The notes below the pieces were generated by a model, which saw only the letters and a list, made by a program, of their open reading frames with translations, had not been told where the DNA came from and did not search any database. A program made the position numbers and the translations under genes. From the IMG/VR virus record IMGVR_UViG_3300035670_000172, positions 1 through 64,000 of that record: a stretch of 64,000 nucleotides of DNA; one strand, 5' to 3'. Source of the DNA: a virus. Positions 33,439 through 39,708 of this stretch are shown here, one piece after another. Positions within the stretch are counted from its first letter, which is position 1; every line of letters starts with the position of its first letter.

Positions 33439-33744
33439 TGTCTAAAAACAGGTAATAAAAGCAAAAAAATAAGCAAAAACATAGCTAAATGCTACTAAAA
33501 CAGTCAAGAATTGGGTAAAAAAAGCTCAGAATTTGAGAACGCATATATACCCCTATAGTAAATACCTATATATCTTCCTCTAGAGGATATTAGATACATA
33601 AATATAAATTAACATCCCCCTTTTTATAGGGCTTTATGTAGATTCTAATATCGTTCCATTAATCGTAGAAATTGAGTGTGCATTTCTGGCGGCTTAAACA
33701 GTTTGATATATGCACTAGTAGATGTATTGATTACATCGGTGTAA

Positions 33745-33879
33745 TTCCCCAGCTTTGATACAACCTTTGATGCAGGCTTTGATCGCCCCTATGATCCGCC
33801 TAAAAAAATTTGTCCTCGGTGCAAAGATAAAAGAAAAAGCAAAACAAAATACAATTTAGGAACTAATTGTATAAAGTAA
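33745..33879 (+). pseudogene. possible remnant of a zinc-ribbon gene
   Basis: An open stretch with no ATG, GTG or TTG in frame reads PYDPPKKICPRCKDKRKSK and then NCIK before TAA. The C-x2-C with basic flank looks protein-like, so it may be a decayed gene fragment. Chance is not excluded. Confidence 0.25.
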
Positions 33880-33930
33880 CATCATAATTTGAGAATGTAT
33901 TAAAAGCAAAAGAAAAATTAAAAGAAAAAC

Positions 33931-33977
33931 GGCGGGTGTACAAATGAATGTTCCACATTGATTTGGAACACCCGCCC
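33931..33977. repeat. hairpin GGCGGGTGT/ACACCCGCC
   Basis: Outer 9-bp stem with an alternative inner stem TGTTCCA/TGGAACA. Lies at the left border of the leftward array, between AATTTGAGAA-type motifs. Confidence 0.65.
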
Positions 33978-34043
33978 GATATAAGAATTTGAGTTGTGAT
34001 TAGAAATGTATATTAAATTAGAATAAGGAAGGATACAAGCATA

Positions 34044-34084
34044 GCTGGTGCTCACGGTGCGCCTAGCACTAAGTGAGCACCAGC
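34044..34084 (+). repeat. conserved-loop stem-loop, plus copy 1
   Basis: Perfect 12-bp stem GCTGGTGCTCAC/GTGAGCACCAGC around loop GGTGCGCCTAGCACTAA. The loop contains the shared core TGCGNNTAGCANNAA, in which TGC and GCA can pair. Confidence 0.88.
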
Positions 34085-34091
34085 GAATAAA

Positions 34092-34115
34092 AGCCCCCAG
34101 CGAGTGCTGGGGGCT
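34092..34115 (-). terminator. terminator of array cassette 1
   Basis: Stem AGCCCCCAGC/GCTGGGGGCT, loop of 4; on the minus strand it is followed by TTTTATT. Confidence 0.85.
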
Positions 34116-34137
34116 TTCGTACTCAATGCGTATGCAA

Positions 34138-34446
34138 TTACTTGCGATTACGCTTTTTCTTTTGCACCTTTAATGCAACAAGCATTTCACCATCCTCTGT
34201 CCAAAAAATTGACACATCACGCTGTGCAATTTCTGCGCATTTGGCGACACGATTACGCCATGTGTTCTTGTGGTTCACATAGTCATCATCGGATGGTGTG
34301 CCCTGTGCCTTGTCAATTCTCACAGCGTCACCATCAATGCTTGCATCAAGCGACAGGATATCGGCAACAATTTCATCATCATGAAACGCCTCACGCCCAC
34401 GCTTGACCAAATTGGTCACTTGATTAAGGTTTATCTTTTGGCTCAT
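34138..34446 (-). CDS. array cassette 1: small basic-tailed protein, paralog family A
   Basis: 102-aa protein starting MSQKINLNQVTNLVKRGREA; the ATG at 34446 matches its paralogs and follows GAGGG. Family A has three members here (this one, 34746-35054, 35391-35699). All share the N-terminal KINLN-x-VTNLVKRGRE helix, an acidic middle (VADILSLDASIDGDA), NHKNTWRNRVAK, and a strand pair V-S-I-x-W-T-x-x-G-x-M ending in a Lys/Arg tail (KKKRNRK). A DNA- or RNA-binding role is likely from the basic ends; no known family. Confidence 0.85.
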   Translation of the reverse strand: MSQKINLNQVTNLVKRGREAFHDDEIVADILSLDASIDGDAVRIDKAQGTPSDDDYVNHKNTWRNRVAKCAEIAQRDVSIFWTEDGEMLVALKVQKKKRNRK

Positions 34447-34458
34447 TGTTATTCCCTC

Positions 34459-34528
34459 TGTCAAGGTGGTTAGGAATTGTCCTTGACATCAATTACTTTA
34501 TCATATGCGGAGAATATGTGTATTCAAT
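34459..34528 (-). promoter_or_regulatory. cassette 1 promoter and leader hairpin
   Basis: Minus strand: TTGAAT (34522-34527), 21 bp, TAAAGT (34495-34500). Leader stem TGTCAAGG/CCTTGACA at 34459-34488 lies just before the SD. Confidence 0.75.
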
Positions 34529-34552
34529 TTAAGAGAGACCTGATCCCCTTAT

Positions 34553-34597
34553 GGCGGTTGTGCAACTTGATGCTAAGCGCACCGTTGCACCACCGCC
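34553..34597 (-). repeat. conserved-loop stem-loop, minus copy 1
   Basis: Stem GGCGGTGGTGCAAC/GTTGCACAACCGCC; loop GGTGCGCTTAGCATCAA on the minus strand. Lies upstream of the cassette 1 promoter. Confidence 0.88.
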
Positions 34598-34610
34598 GAC
34601 CATGTGAGTT

Positions 34611-34627
34611 GAGAATGTGTATTAAAA
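34611..34627. repeat. element B (GAGAATGTGTATTAAAA)
   Basis: Near-copy of the promoter element TTGAATACACATTCTC on the far side of the stem-loop, but without TAnnGT 21 bp away. Similar copies: 35225, 35894, 36432, 37088, 37599, 38481, 39010, 39621. Confidence 0.65.
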
Positions 34628-34652
34628 ACATCTATACCTGGACTCCCAAAAA

Positions 34653-34693
34653 GCTGGCGTTCACGGTGCGACTAGCACCAAGTGAACGCCAGC
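34653..34693 (+). repeat. conserved-loop stem-loop, plus copy 2
   Basis: Perfect 12-bp stem GCTGGCGTTCAC/GTGAACGCCAGC; loop GGTGCGACTAGCACCAA. Stem bases differ from copy 1 but pairing is kept. Confidence 0.88.
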
Positions 34694-34700
34694 AAACAAA

Positions 34701-34724
34701 AGCCCCCAGCGGGTGCTGGGGGCT
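34701..34724 (-). terminator. terminator of array cassette 2
   Basis: Stem AGCCCCCAGC/GCTGGGGGCT with 4-nt loop; minus-strand TTTTGTT follows. Confidence 0.85.
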
Positions 34725-34745
34725 ATTGCCAACGCTGATTAGGCG

Positions 34746-35054
34746 TTACTTGCGCTTGCGCTTAGCCTTGACAGGCTTGAGTGAGACGATCATCTCGCCT
34801 TCGGTAGTCCAATGAATGGACACTTCACGATCAGCCTGCTCGGCAGACTTCGCAACTCGGTTACGCCAAGTGTTTTTGTGGTTGAGATATTCATCATCGC
34901 TCGGGTCTCCCGTTGCGGTTGGAAAGATGAACGCATCGCCTTCAATGCTCGCATCTAATGCGAGAATATCAGCAACCAACTCGGGGTCGTTATATCCTTC
35001 ACGACCACGCTTGACTAGGTTTGTAACTTCATTCAGGTTTATTTTCATTGCCAT
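34746..35054 (-). CDS. array cassette 2: paralog family A
   Basis: 102 aa, MAMKINLNEVTNLVKRGREG at the start and KAKRKRK at the end, very close to cassettes 1 and 3. Differences cluster in the middle (GDAFIFPTATGDPSDDEYLN). Leader SD is AAGGG. Adjacent near-identical cassettes imply tandem duplication of the whole unit including its promoter and stem-loops. Confidence 0.85.
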   Translation of the reverse strand: MAMKINLNEVTNLVKRGREGYNDPELVADILALDASIEGDAFIFPTATGDPSDDEYLNHKNTWRNRVAKSAEQADREVSIHWTTEGEMIVSLKPVKAKRKRK

Positions 35055-35068
35055 AGGTATATCCCTTA

Positions 35069-35141
35069 TCGGCAGGGGTCTAGGTTTGTTTTCCTACCGA
35101 CAAATACACAATATCATATGCGATGAGAATGTGTATTCAAT
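35069..35141 (-). promoter_or_regulatory. cassette 2 promoter and leader hairpin
   Basis: TTGAAT (35135-35140), 21 bp, TATTGT (35108-35113). Leader stem TCGGTAGG/CCTGCCGA at 35069-35100. Confidence 0.75.
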
Positions 35142-35166
35142 ATAATATGTAACTCATACCCAGCCA

Positions 35167-35209
35167 GCGGTTGTGCAACTTGATGCTAGGCGCACCGTTG
35201 CACCACCGC
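35167..35209 (-). repeat. conserved-loop stem-loop, minus copy 2
   Basis: Stem GCGGTGGTGCAAC/GTTGCACAACCGC; loop GGTGCGCCTAGCATCAA on the minus strand. Confidence 0.88.
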
Positions 35210-35267
35210 CTGCGGGTGAGGATTGAGAATTTGTACTAAACATGTGAATGTATGTAGCTCTATACGA

Positions 35268-35306
35268 CAGGTGTTCACGGTGCGAATAGCACAAAGTGAA
35301 CACCTG
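35268..35306 (+). repeat. conserved-loop stem-loop, plus copy 3
   Basis: Perfect 11-bp stem CAGGTGTTCAC/GTGAACACCTG; loop GGTGCGAATAGCACAAA. Last of the plus-strand copies. Confidence 0.88.
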
Positions 35307-35314
35307 CGAAGAAA

Positions 35315-35340
35315 AGCCCCCATGCCGAAGCATGGGGGCT
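35315..35340 (-). terminator. terminator of array cassette 3
   Basis: Stem AGCCCCCATGC/GCATGGGGGCT around CGAA; TTTTC follows on the minus strand. Confidence 0.82.
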
Positions 35341-35390
35341 CTCTCCGTTGCAGGGATAACCCTGCGCCACACTGCCGAAGCGAGTGTAGA

Positions 35391-35699
35391 TTACTTGCGT
35401 GTGCGCTTCTTCTTCACTGGCTTGAGCGAGACAATCATTTGACCGTCTTCAGTCCAGTGAATTGAGCATTCACGGTCTGCCTGTTCTGCAGACTTCGCAA
35501 CACGATTGCGCCAAGTGTTCTTGTGATTGACGAACTCTTCGTCACTTGGATCACCTGTTGCACTCTCGTAAATGAATGCGTCACCGTCAATGGAAGCGTC
35601 AAGCGACAGAATGTCTGCCACTAGTTCAGGGTCATTGTAACCCTCACGCCCACGCTTGACGAGGTTCGTGACCTCATTCAGATTGATTTTCTGTGCCAT
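35391..35699 (-). CDS. array cassette 3: paralog family A
   Basis: 102 aa, MAQKINLNEVTNLVKRGREG ... KKKRTRK. Closest to cassette 2; GDAFIYESATGDPSDEEFVN replaces its variable middle. GGGAGAAATATA precedes the ATG. Same inferred nucleic-acid-binding role. Confidence 0.85.
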   Translation of the reverse strand: MAQKINLNEVTNLVKRGREGYNDPELVADILSLDASIDGDAFIYESATGDPSDEEFVNHKNTWRNRVAKSAEQADRECSIHWTEDGQMIVSLKPVKKKRTRK

Positions 35700-35712
35700 T
35701 ATATTTCTCCCT

Positions 35713-35806
35713 GTTCATGAACTACCCCACCCAAAGGGTATGGGTGGTATTAGGTGTTCACCAACACTTCATACAATACCCAATGGTATGAGAATATCTA
35801 TTCAAT
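35713..35806 (-). promoter_or_regulatory. cassette 3 promoter and leader
   Basis: TTGAAT (35800-35805), 21 bp, TATTGT (35773-35778). The leader hairpin differs from the others: CCACCCA/TGGGTGG at about 35727-35747. Confidence 0.72.
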
Positions 35807-35831
35807 ATATGAGATCATTTATCACCAGTTA

Positions 35832-35874
35832 GCGGTTGTGCAACTTTCTGCTAATCGCACCGTAGCCCCACCGC
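35832..35874 (-). repeat. conserved-loop stem-loop, minus copy 3
   Basis: Loop GGTGCGATTAGCAGAAA on the minus strand; stem GCGGTG...CTAC/GTTG...CACAACCGC with some mismatches. Confidence 0.82.
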
Positions 35875-35956
35875 CAAATCGTCTTGTGAGCATGTGAATA
35901 TATATTAAATATTGAAATGGTTACGATACGATTGGGTCGGAGTTCAGGCAAAAAAA

Positions 35957-35992
35957 AACCCCCCAAGCCTCGGGGGTGAGGCTTGAGGGGTT
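35957..35992 (-). terminator. terminator of array cassette 4
   Basis: Stem of about 13 bp pairing CCCCTCAAGCCTC with GAGGCTTGGGGGG, followed by T8 on the minus strand. Confidence 0.9.
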
Positions 35993-36008
35993 CGCTGGAG
36001 AAGCGACC

Positions 36009-36272
36009 TTATTGCTTGGTAATGACTGGCACTGCTATCTTACCGTTTTCCAGTGTGTACCATAACACACTGACTTTCTTATCTCCTGCGAGGCTGATAA
36101 TGCGAGCACGAACACGGTTTTTGTTGGGTAGTGTGTTCGGCACTGCTCGGCGTGAGGCAACGACATCATAGACACTGCTCACCTCATCTACACACTTGGC
36201 AAGGTAAGCGTCATAGTAACGCTTGCGCCCACGCTTGGCAGTCTGTATTGAGCCTCTCTGTACTTTACGCAT
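36009..36272 (-). CDS. array cassette 4: small basic protein (87 aa)
   Basis: Start ATG at 36272 follows AAGGAGAAAG. Begins MRKVQRGSIQTAKRGRKRYY, strongly basic, with a KRGRKR patch. The C-terminal half (KNRVRARIISLAGDKKVSVL then WYTLENGKIAVPVI) repeats the helix-strand-turn-strand order of family A and of the protein at 12916, so it may be a distant relative. Likely nucleic-acid binding. Confidence 0.78.
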   Translation of the reverse strand: MRKVQRGSIQTAKRGRKRYYDAYLAKCVDEVSSVYDVVASRRAVPNTLPNKNRVRARIISLAGDKKVSVLWYTLENGKIAVPVITKQ

Positions 36273-36284
36273 TTGCTTTCTCCT

Positions 36285-36353
36285 TGTCAGCGGGGTTAGG
36301 GTAATCGCTGACAGACATAACCTTACAATATGGTATGAGAATATGTATTCAAT
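36285..36353 (-). promoter_or_regulatory. cassette 4 promoter and leader hairpin
   Basis: TTGAAT (36347-36352), 21 bp, TAAGGT (36320-36325). Leader stem TGTCAGCG/CGCTGACA at 36285-36313 directly before AAGGAG. Confidence 0.78.
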
Positions 36354-36379
36354 GTGAACGCACCATGACACCCTGTCAA

Positions 36380-36420
36380 CTGGTGTGCAATTTGTTGCTA
36401 GCCGCATCATCGCCCTCCAG
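36380..36420 (-). repeat. conserved-loop stem-loop, minus copy 4
   Basis: Loop core TGCGGCTAGCAACAA on the minus strand; stem CTGG..GCGAT/ATTGC..CCAG. Confidence 0.84.
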
Positions 36421-36486
36421 CGAAATGTGATGAGAATTTTGTATGTATTAAATATCCAGAGATGTTCAGCTCAGTTCGGTGGGAGT

Positions 36487-36518
36487 TTCCCCCTCGCACC
36501 CGTAGGCACGAGGGGGAA
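36487..36518 (-). terminator. hairpin after array cassette 5
   Basis: Stem TTCCCCCTCG/CGAGGGGGAA 4 nt after the last stop codon. No T-run follows, so it may need a factor or serve mRNA stability. Confidence 0.6.
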
Positions 36519-36521
36519 GTT

Positions 36522-36707
36522 TCACTTGGATAGGTTGAGAGCGTGGCTGTGGACACGCCTGATTTGCTTGCGGACAATACCCCGCAGGCTCTCCCTGCAA
36601 TTAGGGCAACACTTGGTCAATATGTATGTCTCCGCCTGAACAGGGACACTGGATGTTCTGCCATTGGCATAAATACCATTGACCATACGGATATGTGTGG
36701 GGTTCAT
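36522..36707 (-). CDS. array cassette 5, second gene: small Cys-containing protein (61 aa)
   Basis: Starts MNPTHIRMVNGIYANGRTSS at an ATG overlapping the stop of the upstream gene (ATGA). LTKCCPNCRESLRGIV gives a C-x2-C knuckle (with an extra Cys), and the C-terminus is basic. Possibly zinc and nucleic-acid binding. Confidence 0.7.
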   Translation of the reverse strand: MNPTHIRMVNGIYANGRTSSVPVQAETYILTKCCPNCRESLRGIVRKQIRRVHSHALNLSK

Positions 36708-36925
36708 TCTGCACCGCCGAACATGCTATCCCAGCACTTGTCGTGGAAGCCGTTGATGAGTTGCTCACGCTGGGCTGGGGTAAGGGTAGGGAAGCAATTC
36801 TGAATGAGTTCGCCTGCCCACATGCGGGTCTTGCCGATCTCCCAGTCGTTGAAGTCTATGGTGATCTCACCATAACACTTGCACTCGGGGCAGAGCGGGG
36901 TTGGAACGGTTATCATAGTTTTCAC
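36704..36925 (-). CDS. array cassette 5, first gene: small zinc-ribbon-like protein (73 aa)
   Basis: GTG at 36925 is chosen from TTGGAG at good spacing (an in-frame ATG at 36916 is possible). TPLCPECKCYGEITIDFNDW carries C-x2-C-x-C; later ELIQNC and HDKCWDSMFGG hold further Cys. Coupled to the gene at 36522. Confidence 0.72.
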   Translation of the reverse strand: MKTMITVPTPLCPECKCYGEITIDFNDWEIGKTRMWAGELIQNCFPTLTPAQREQLINGFHDKCWDSMFGGAE

Positions 36926-36941
36926 TGCAATCTCCAATCTG

Positions 36942-37003
36942 TGCCAACGGGATTGTTGGCAACGACATAACCTTAGCGTATGGCTTGAGAATGTGTATTC
37001 AAT
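36942..37003 (-). promoter_or_regulatory. cassette 5 promoter and leader hairpin
   Basis: TTGAAT (36997-37002), 21 bp, TAAGGT (36970-36975). Leader stem TGCCAAC/GTTGGCA at 36942-36961. Confidence 0.76.
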
Positions 37004-37028
37004 GTTTGACCTGGCTGTATCCCTTTCC

Positions 37029-37071
37029 GCTGTCGTTCAATTTATTGCTAGACGCATCATCGCACGCCAGC
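37029..37071 (-). repeat. conserved-loop stem-loop, minus copy 5
   Basis: Loop core TGCGTCTAGCAATAA on the minus strand; stem GCTGGCGT..GAT/ATTGAACGACAGC with mismatches. Confidence 0.82.
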
Positions 37072-37138
37072 GAAATGCGATGAGATCGTGAATGTGTATT
37101 AAACATTGTGACAATCTCATCGCAGTACGCTTGGGGTT

Positions 37139-37164
37139 CTCCCCCCGCCCGAAGGCGGGGGGAG
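37139..37164 (-). terminator. hairpin after array cassette 6
   Basis: Perfect stem CTCCCCCCGCC/GGCGGGGGGAG around CGAA, but no T-run follows on the minus strand. Confidence 0.6.
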
Positions 37165-37177
37165 AGGGGATTGATTG

Positions 37178-37441
37178 TCATTGTGTGACGAAGGAAAGGT
37201 AATCCATTTCCTCAATTGAACCCTGAACATCTGTGAACAGTTGTTCAATGTCGCTCAACTTGTCCTGAACTTCACCAATGAACTCTTGGCGCAGGGCAAT
37301 CTTCATGTCAACCACAATGCTGAGCATCTGTGCGCTCATATCCATTGGGCTGATCAAGCCAGCTTCTAGTTGCCTAGCAACTTTGACTGCAGCCTCATGA
37401 GCAAGTGTGAGTGCCCTTGGGTGATCGGGTAAGTGTGTCAT
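37178..37441 (-). CDS. array cassette 6: helical protein (87 aa)
   Basis: MTHLPDHPRALTLAHEAAVK start after AAGGAGATAGCA. Entirely helical (FIGEVQDKLSDIEQLFTDVQ), probably a coiled-coil or helical bundle. No family recognised. Confidence 0.76.
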   Translation of the reverse strand: MTHLPDHPRALTLAHEAAVKVARQLEAGLISPMDMSAQMLSIVVDMKIALRQEFIGEVQDKLSDIEQLFTDVQGSIEEMDYLSFVTQ

Positions 37442-37451
37442 TGCTATCTCC

Positions 37452-37521
37452 TTGTCAAGGGGGTATGGAATGTCCTTGACAACTTCTACATTACCCGATG
37501 AGGTGAGAATGTGTATTCAAT
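37452..37521 (-). promoter_or_regulatory. cassette 6 promoter and leader hairpin
   Basis: TTGAAT (37515-37520), 21 bp, TAATGT (37488-37493). Leader stem TTGTCAAGG/CCTTGACAA at 37452-37482 just before AAGGAG. Confidence 0.78.
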
Positions 37522-37547
37522 CTGTAATGTCCTTCCCTTCCATTGAA

Positions 37548-37588
37548 CTGGTGTGCAACTTGTTGCTAGACGCATCGCCGCCCTCCAG
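37548..37588 (-). repeat. conserved-loop stem-loop, minus copy 6
   Basis: Loop core TGCGTCTAGCAACAA on the minus strand; stem CTGG...GGC/GTTGC..CCAG. Confidence 0.84.
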
Positions 37589-37669
37589 CGATTGTAATGA
37601 GAAAATGTGAATGTATTAAAAATTGAAACTGTCTAAGCACAATCGGATCGGAGTTCAGGCACAAAAAAA

Positions 37670-37695
37670 TCCCCCAAGCCCGAAGGCTTGGGGGA
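37670..37695 (-). terminator. terminator of array cassette 7
   Basis: Perfect stem TCCCCCAAGCC/GGCTTGGGGGA around CGAA; T7 follows on the minus strand. Confidence 0.92.
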
Positions 37696-37714
37696 CTGGG
37701 GGACTGACTATGAG

Positions 37715-37894
37715 TTATTGCTGAGCGTTGCGCTCGGCAATTGTTTTCTCATACGAGCGAAGCAACATTGCCAAGCCTTGGATTGCTTGAGTGTTGCCCG
37801 TCTGGGTTGCTCGGTTGAGCGCACCCGACACAACGAGGAATTGTTCCTCAAGTGTCATTGGCTTTCGTGGAGCAATATCGTTCTGCTTTTTCAT
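37715..37894 (-). CDS. array cassette 7: small helical protein (59 aa)
   Basis: ATG at 37894 after AAGGAGAAGCA. Reads MKKQNDIAPRKPMTLEEQFL, then VVSGALNRATQTGNTQAIQG and a helix ending AERNAQQ. Cassette context (promoter, leader hairpin, terminator) supports it as a real gene despite its size. Confidence 0.75.
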   Translation of the reverse strand: MKKQNDIAPRKPMTLEEQFLVVSGALNRATQTGNTQAIQGLAMLLRSYEKTIAERNAQQ

Positions 37895-37904
37895 TGCTTC
37901 TCCT

Positions 37905-37972
37905 TGTCGGTGGGGTTAGGAGTATCACCGACACTCATACCTTACCCAATGGCTTGAGAATGTGTATTCAAT
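37905..37972 (-). promoter_or_regulatory. cassette 7 promoter and leader hairpin
   Basis: TTGAAT (37966-37971), 21 bp, TAAGGT (37939-37944). Leader stem TGTCGGTG/CACCGACA at 37905-37933 before AAGGAG. Confidence 0.78.
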
Positions 37973-37998
37973 GTAAGAGTGTCATCATATGCAGTAAA

Positions 37999-38039
37999 CT
38001 GGTGTGCAACTTACTGCTATTCGCAACGCCGCACTCCAG
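37999..38039 (-). repeat. conserved-loop stem-loop, minus copy 7
   Basis: Loop core TGCGAATAGCAGTAA on the minus strand; stem CTGGAGTGCGGC/GTTGCACACCAG. Confidence 0.83.
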
Positions 38040-38056
38040 CTCTTCTGTAATTAAAA

Positions 38057-38082
38057 ACCCCCAAGCCCGAAGGCTTGGGGGT
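38057..38082 (-). terminator. terminator of array cassette 8
   Basis: Perfect stem ACCCCCAAGCC/GGCTTGGGGGT around CGAA; TTTTAATT follows on the minus strand. Confidence 0.9.
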
Positions 38083-38102
38083 CTGTGTGAATGAATTGTC
38101 AA

Positions 38103-38315
38103 TCACTTGTTCTTTTTCAACTCAAACAATTCCATTCGCAACGCTTGAACACTCTTTACTGCATTGTCATAGTCGTTCTCTATCCTGCTGGTGACATCAT
38201 AGAGTGCGGTGAATGCTTGCCTGTGATCATCGTTGTTCATGTCTAGTAAGATGTAGATTGCATCTAGTGCGGGTCCAAAGTAACTTCTCCACACTCCGTC
38301 ATGATCCTTGTACAT
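38103..38315 (-). CDS. array cassette 8: small protein (70 aa)
   Basis: ATG at 38315 after AAGGAGAGGCA. Starts MYKDHDGVWRSYFGPALDAI; helical C-terminus (NAVKSVQALRMELFELKKNK). Acidic middle (MNNDDHRQAF). Unknown function. Confidence 0.76.
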   Translation of the reverse strand: MYKDHDGVWRSYFGPALDAIYILLDMNNDDHRQAFTALYDVTSRIENDYDNAVKSVQALRMELFELKKNK

Positions 38316-38329
38316 TGCCTCTCCTTGTC

Positions 38330-38393
38330 TGTGCCAGCGGGTTGCTTGGCACATCTCTTACATTATCCAATCGGGTGTGAATGTGTATTCAAG
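38330..38393 (-). promoter_or_regulatory. cassette 8 promoter and leader hairpin
   Basis: TTGAAT (38387-38392), 21 bp, TAATGT (38360-38365). Leader stem TGTGCCA/TGGCACA at 38330-38353 before AAGGAG. Confidence 0.78.
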
Positions 38394-38418
38394 GTAAGAA
38401 CCTCATGCCCTCCTTATT

Positions 38419-38461
38419 GCTGGTGTACAAGTTATTGCTATTCGCATCCTCGCACCCCAGC
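38419..38461 (-). repeat. conserved-loop stem-loop, minus copy 8
   Basis: Loop core TGCGAATAGCAATAA on the minus strand; stem GCTGGGGTGCGAG/CTTGTACACCAGC, partly mismatched. Confidence 0.83.
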
Positions 38462-38529
38462 GCTTATGCCATGAGACTCAGAATGTGTATTAAACATCAA
38501 GAGAATCATGGCACAAGCAGATTGGGGTT

Positions 38530-38555
38530 CTCCCCCCACCCGAAGGTGAGGGGAG
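38530..38555 (-). terminator. hairpin after array cassette 9
   Basis: Stem CTCCCC-CACC/GGTG-GGGGAG around CGAA, no T-run on the minus strand; similar to the cassette 6 hairpin. Confidence 0.55.
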
Positions 38556-38561
38556 ATCGTA

Positions 38562-38831
38562 TCAGTCGTAGATACGGTACCTGTCTTGTTGCTTCTCCAA
38601 GACATGAGCCTGACGATACTTGTCAAACATCTCGCACCAAATCTTTGCGAGTGTCAATGACCCTGCAACGAAGCGCTCTACTTCATGTTGCATCTTGCCA
38701 GTCTCATCAGTGACATAGCACCAAGCAATATAGTTTGGTGTGTCGTCATGAGCCTTGTAGATCTCGTACATATGCCAATATGTCCAAGCGTACTCGGCTC
38801 TACCGATACTTACCCACTTCATATCACTCAT
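38562..38831 (-). CDS. array cassette 9: small hypothetical protein (89 aa)
   Basis: MSDMKWVSIGRAEYAWTYWH start after AAAGGAATA. Aromatic-rich N-terminal half, then IAWCYVTDETGKMQHEVERF and a helix. Could be a small alpha/beta fold. Unknown function. Confidence 0.77.
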   Translation of the reverse strand: MSDMKWVSIGRAEYAWTYWHMYEIYKAHDDTPNYIAWCYVTDETGKMQHEVERFVAGSLTLAKIWCEMFDKYRQAHVLEKQQDRYRIYD

Positions 38832-38845
38832 GGGATATTCCTTTC

Positions 38846-38910
38846 TATCGGGGCTAGGTTTGTTCCGACAAGAGATACCTTAGCAAGTGAGACCCAAATG
38901 TGTATTCAAT
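38846..38910 (-). promoter_or_regulatory. cassette 9 promoter and leader hairpin
   Basis: TTGAAT (38904-38909), 21 bp, TAAGGT (38877-38882). Leader stem TGTCGG/CCGATA at 38846-38870. Confidence 0.75.
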
Positions 38911-38936
38911 CTGAGAGCTCCTTCTACGCCTTGCTG

Positions 38937-38980
38937 CTGGTGTACAACTTGTTGCTAATCGCACCGTTGCCCACCACCGC
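38937..38980 (-). repeat. conserved-loop stem-loop, minus copy 9
   Basis: Loop GGTGCGATTAGCAACAA on the minus strand; stem GGTGG..GCAAC/GTTGTACACC. Confidence 0.82.
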
Positions 38981-39070
38981 AGGCATGTCGTTCTTTTGGT
39001 GAGTGAAGTAAATATGTATTCAACTTAAGAATGATCTGCCTGCGAATGGGTGGGTGTTGGCACAAAAAAA

Positions 39071-39111
39071 GAACCCCGAACGCTTCAGGGGGTGAGAAGC
39101 GTTCGGGGTTC
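39071..39111 (-). terminator. terminator of array cassette 10
   Basis: Perfect 16-bp stem GAACCCCGAACGCTTC/GAAGCGTTCGGGGTTC; T7 follows on the minus strand. Confidence 0.93.
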
Positions 39112-39114
39112 GGG

Positions 39115-39201
39115 TCAGAATGCTAGACGAAGTGCGCCTGACAAGATACTGAATATCAAGCAAGCGTACACTATGCCAGCGCCAATTTGTCCGAGTGTCA
39201 T
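39115..39201 (-). CDS. array cassette 10, second gene: membrane peptide (28 aa)
   Basis: ATG overlaps the stop of the upstream gene. Sequence MTLGQIGAGIVYACLIFSIL continues SGALRLAF: one membrane helix. The tight coupling and the following terminator support it. Confidence 0.6.
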   Translation of the reverse strand: MTLGQIGAGIVYACLIFSILSGALRLAF

Positions 39202-39425
39202 TGGGATACCTTGCGATACTCAAGCACCTCGTAGTGATTGCCTGCGGGGTGGAATTGGGCACTTACGGTAATCTCAACTACACCGCCGTCAAGTTTGAAC
39301 CTGAATACTTGGTATTCCCAAGTCTCATCAACCTCAACGGGGATAGTGTTGGATAGGATAAGGTTCAGTGCACGCTTGCCGAGCAAGGCACGCTGAACGG
39401 TTTCGCTTGTGTCTATGGTGGACAT
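39198..39425 (-). CDS. array cassette 10, first gene: small beta-rich protein (75 aa)
   Basis: ATG at 39425 after AGAAAGGGAA. Begins MSTIDTSETVQRALLGKRAL; then strands ETWEYQVFRFKLDGGVVEIT. No family recognised. Confidence 0.76.
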   Translation of the reverse strand: MSTIDTSETVQRALLGKRALNLILSNTIPVEVDETWEYQVFRFKLDGGVVEITVSAQFHPAGNHYEVLEYRKVSQ

Positions 39426-39436
39426 AGTTCCCTTTC

Positions 39437-39500
39437 TGTCTCGGCGGGATTGCCTTGACAACCATTACCTTACCAAGTGAGTACCGAATGTGTATTCAAT
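39437..39500 (-). promoter_or_regulatory. cassette 10 promoter and leader hairpin
   Basis: TTGAAT (39494-39499), 21 bp, TAAGGT (39467-39472). Leader TGTC...GGC/GCC...GACA at 39437-39460. Confidence 0.75.
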
Positions 39501-39528
39501 GTCCGATCACCCTTGCCCCCTGTTGAGT

Positions 39529-39568
39529 GGTGTTCCACTTTCTGCTACTCGCATCGTAGACCAACACC
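39529..39568 (-). repeat. conserved-loop stem-loop, minus copy 10
   Basis: Loop core TGCGAGTAGCAGAAA on the minus strand; stem GGTGTT...GT/AC..AACACC. Confidence 0.82.
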
Positions 39569-39682
39569 GAAACGGGATTTGTGAATTGCGCTTTGCGCTT
39601 TGTGTCGTGTCTTGTTTGTTGTGAATGTACTCAATGAGTGCAAGTGCCTGGTGCATATGGGTGGGAGGAAGCACAAAAAAAA

Positions 39683-39708
39683 GGGGGAGGAGCCGAAGCC
39701 CCTCCCCC
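39683..39708 (-). terminator. terminator of array cassette 11
   Basis: Stem GGGGGAGG/CCTCCCCC with inner GC pairs; T8 follows on the minus strand. Confidence 0.9.

Larger units (their letters stand above)
33233..34043. other. non-coding region between convergent gene blocks
   Basis: About 800 bp very rich in AT with ATATAT runs, one rightward terminator (33392-33438), AATTTGAGAA motifs near 33529 and 33886, and a GGCGGGTGT/ACACCCGCC hairpin. It separates rightward genes on the left from leftward genes on the right. No convincing intact gene; an origin or regulatory role is possible but not shown. Confidence 0.6.
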
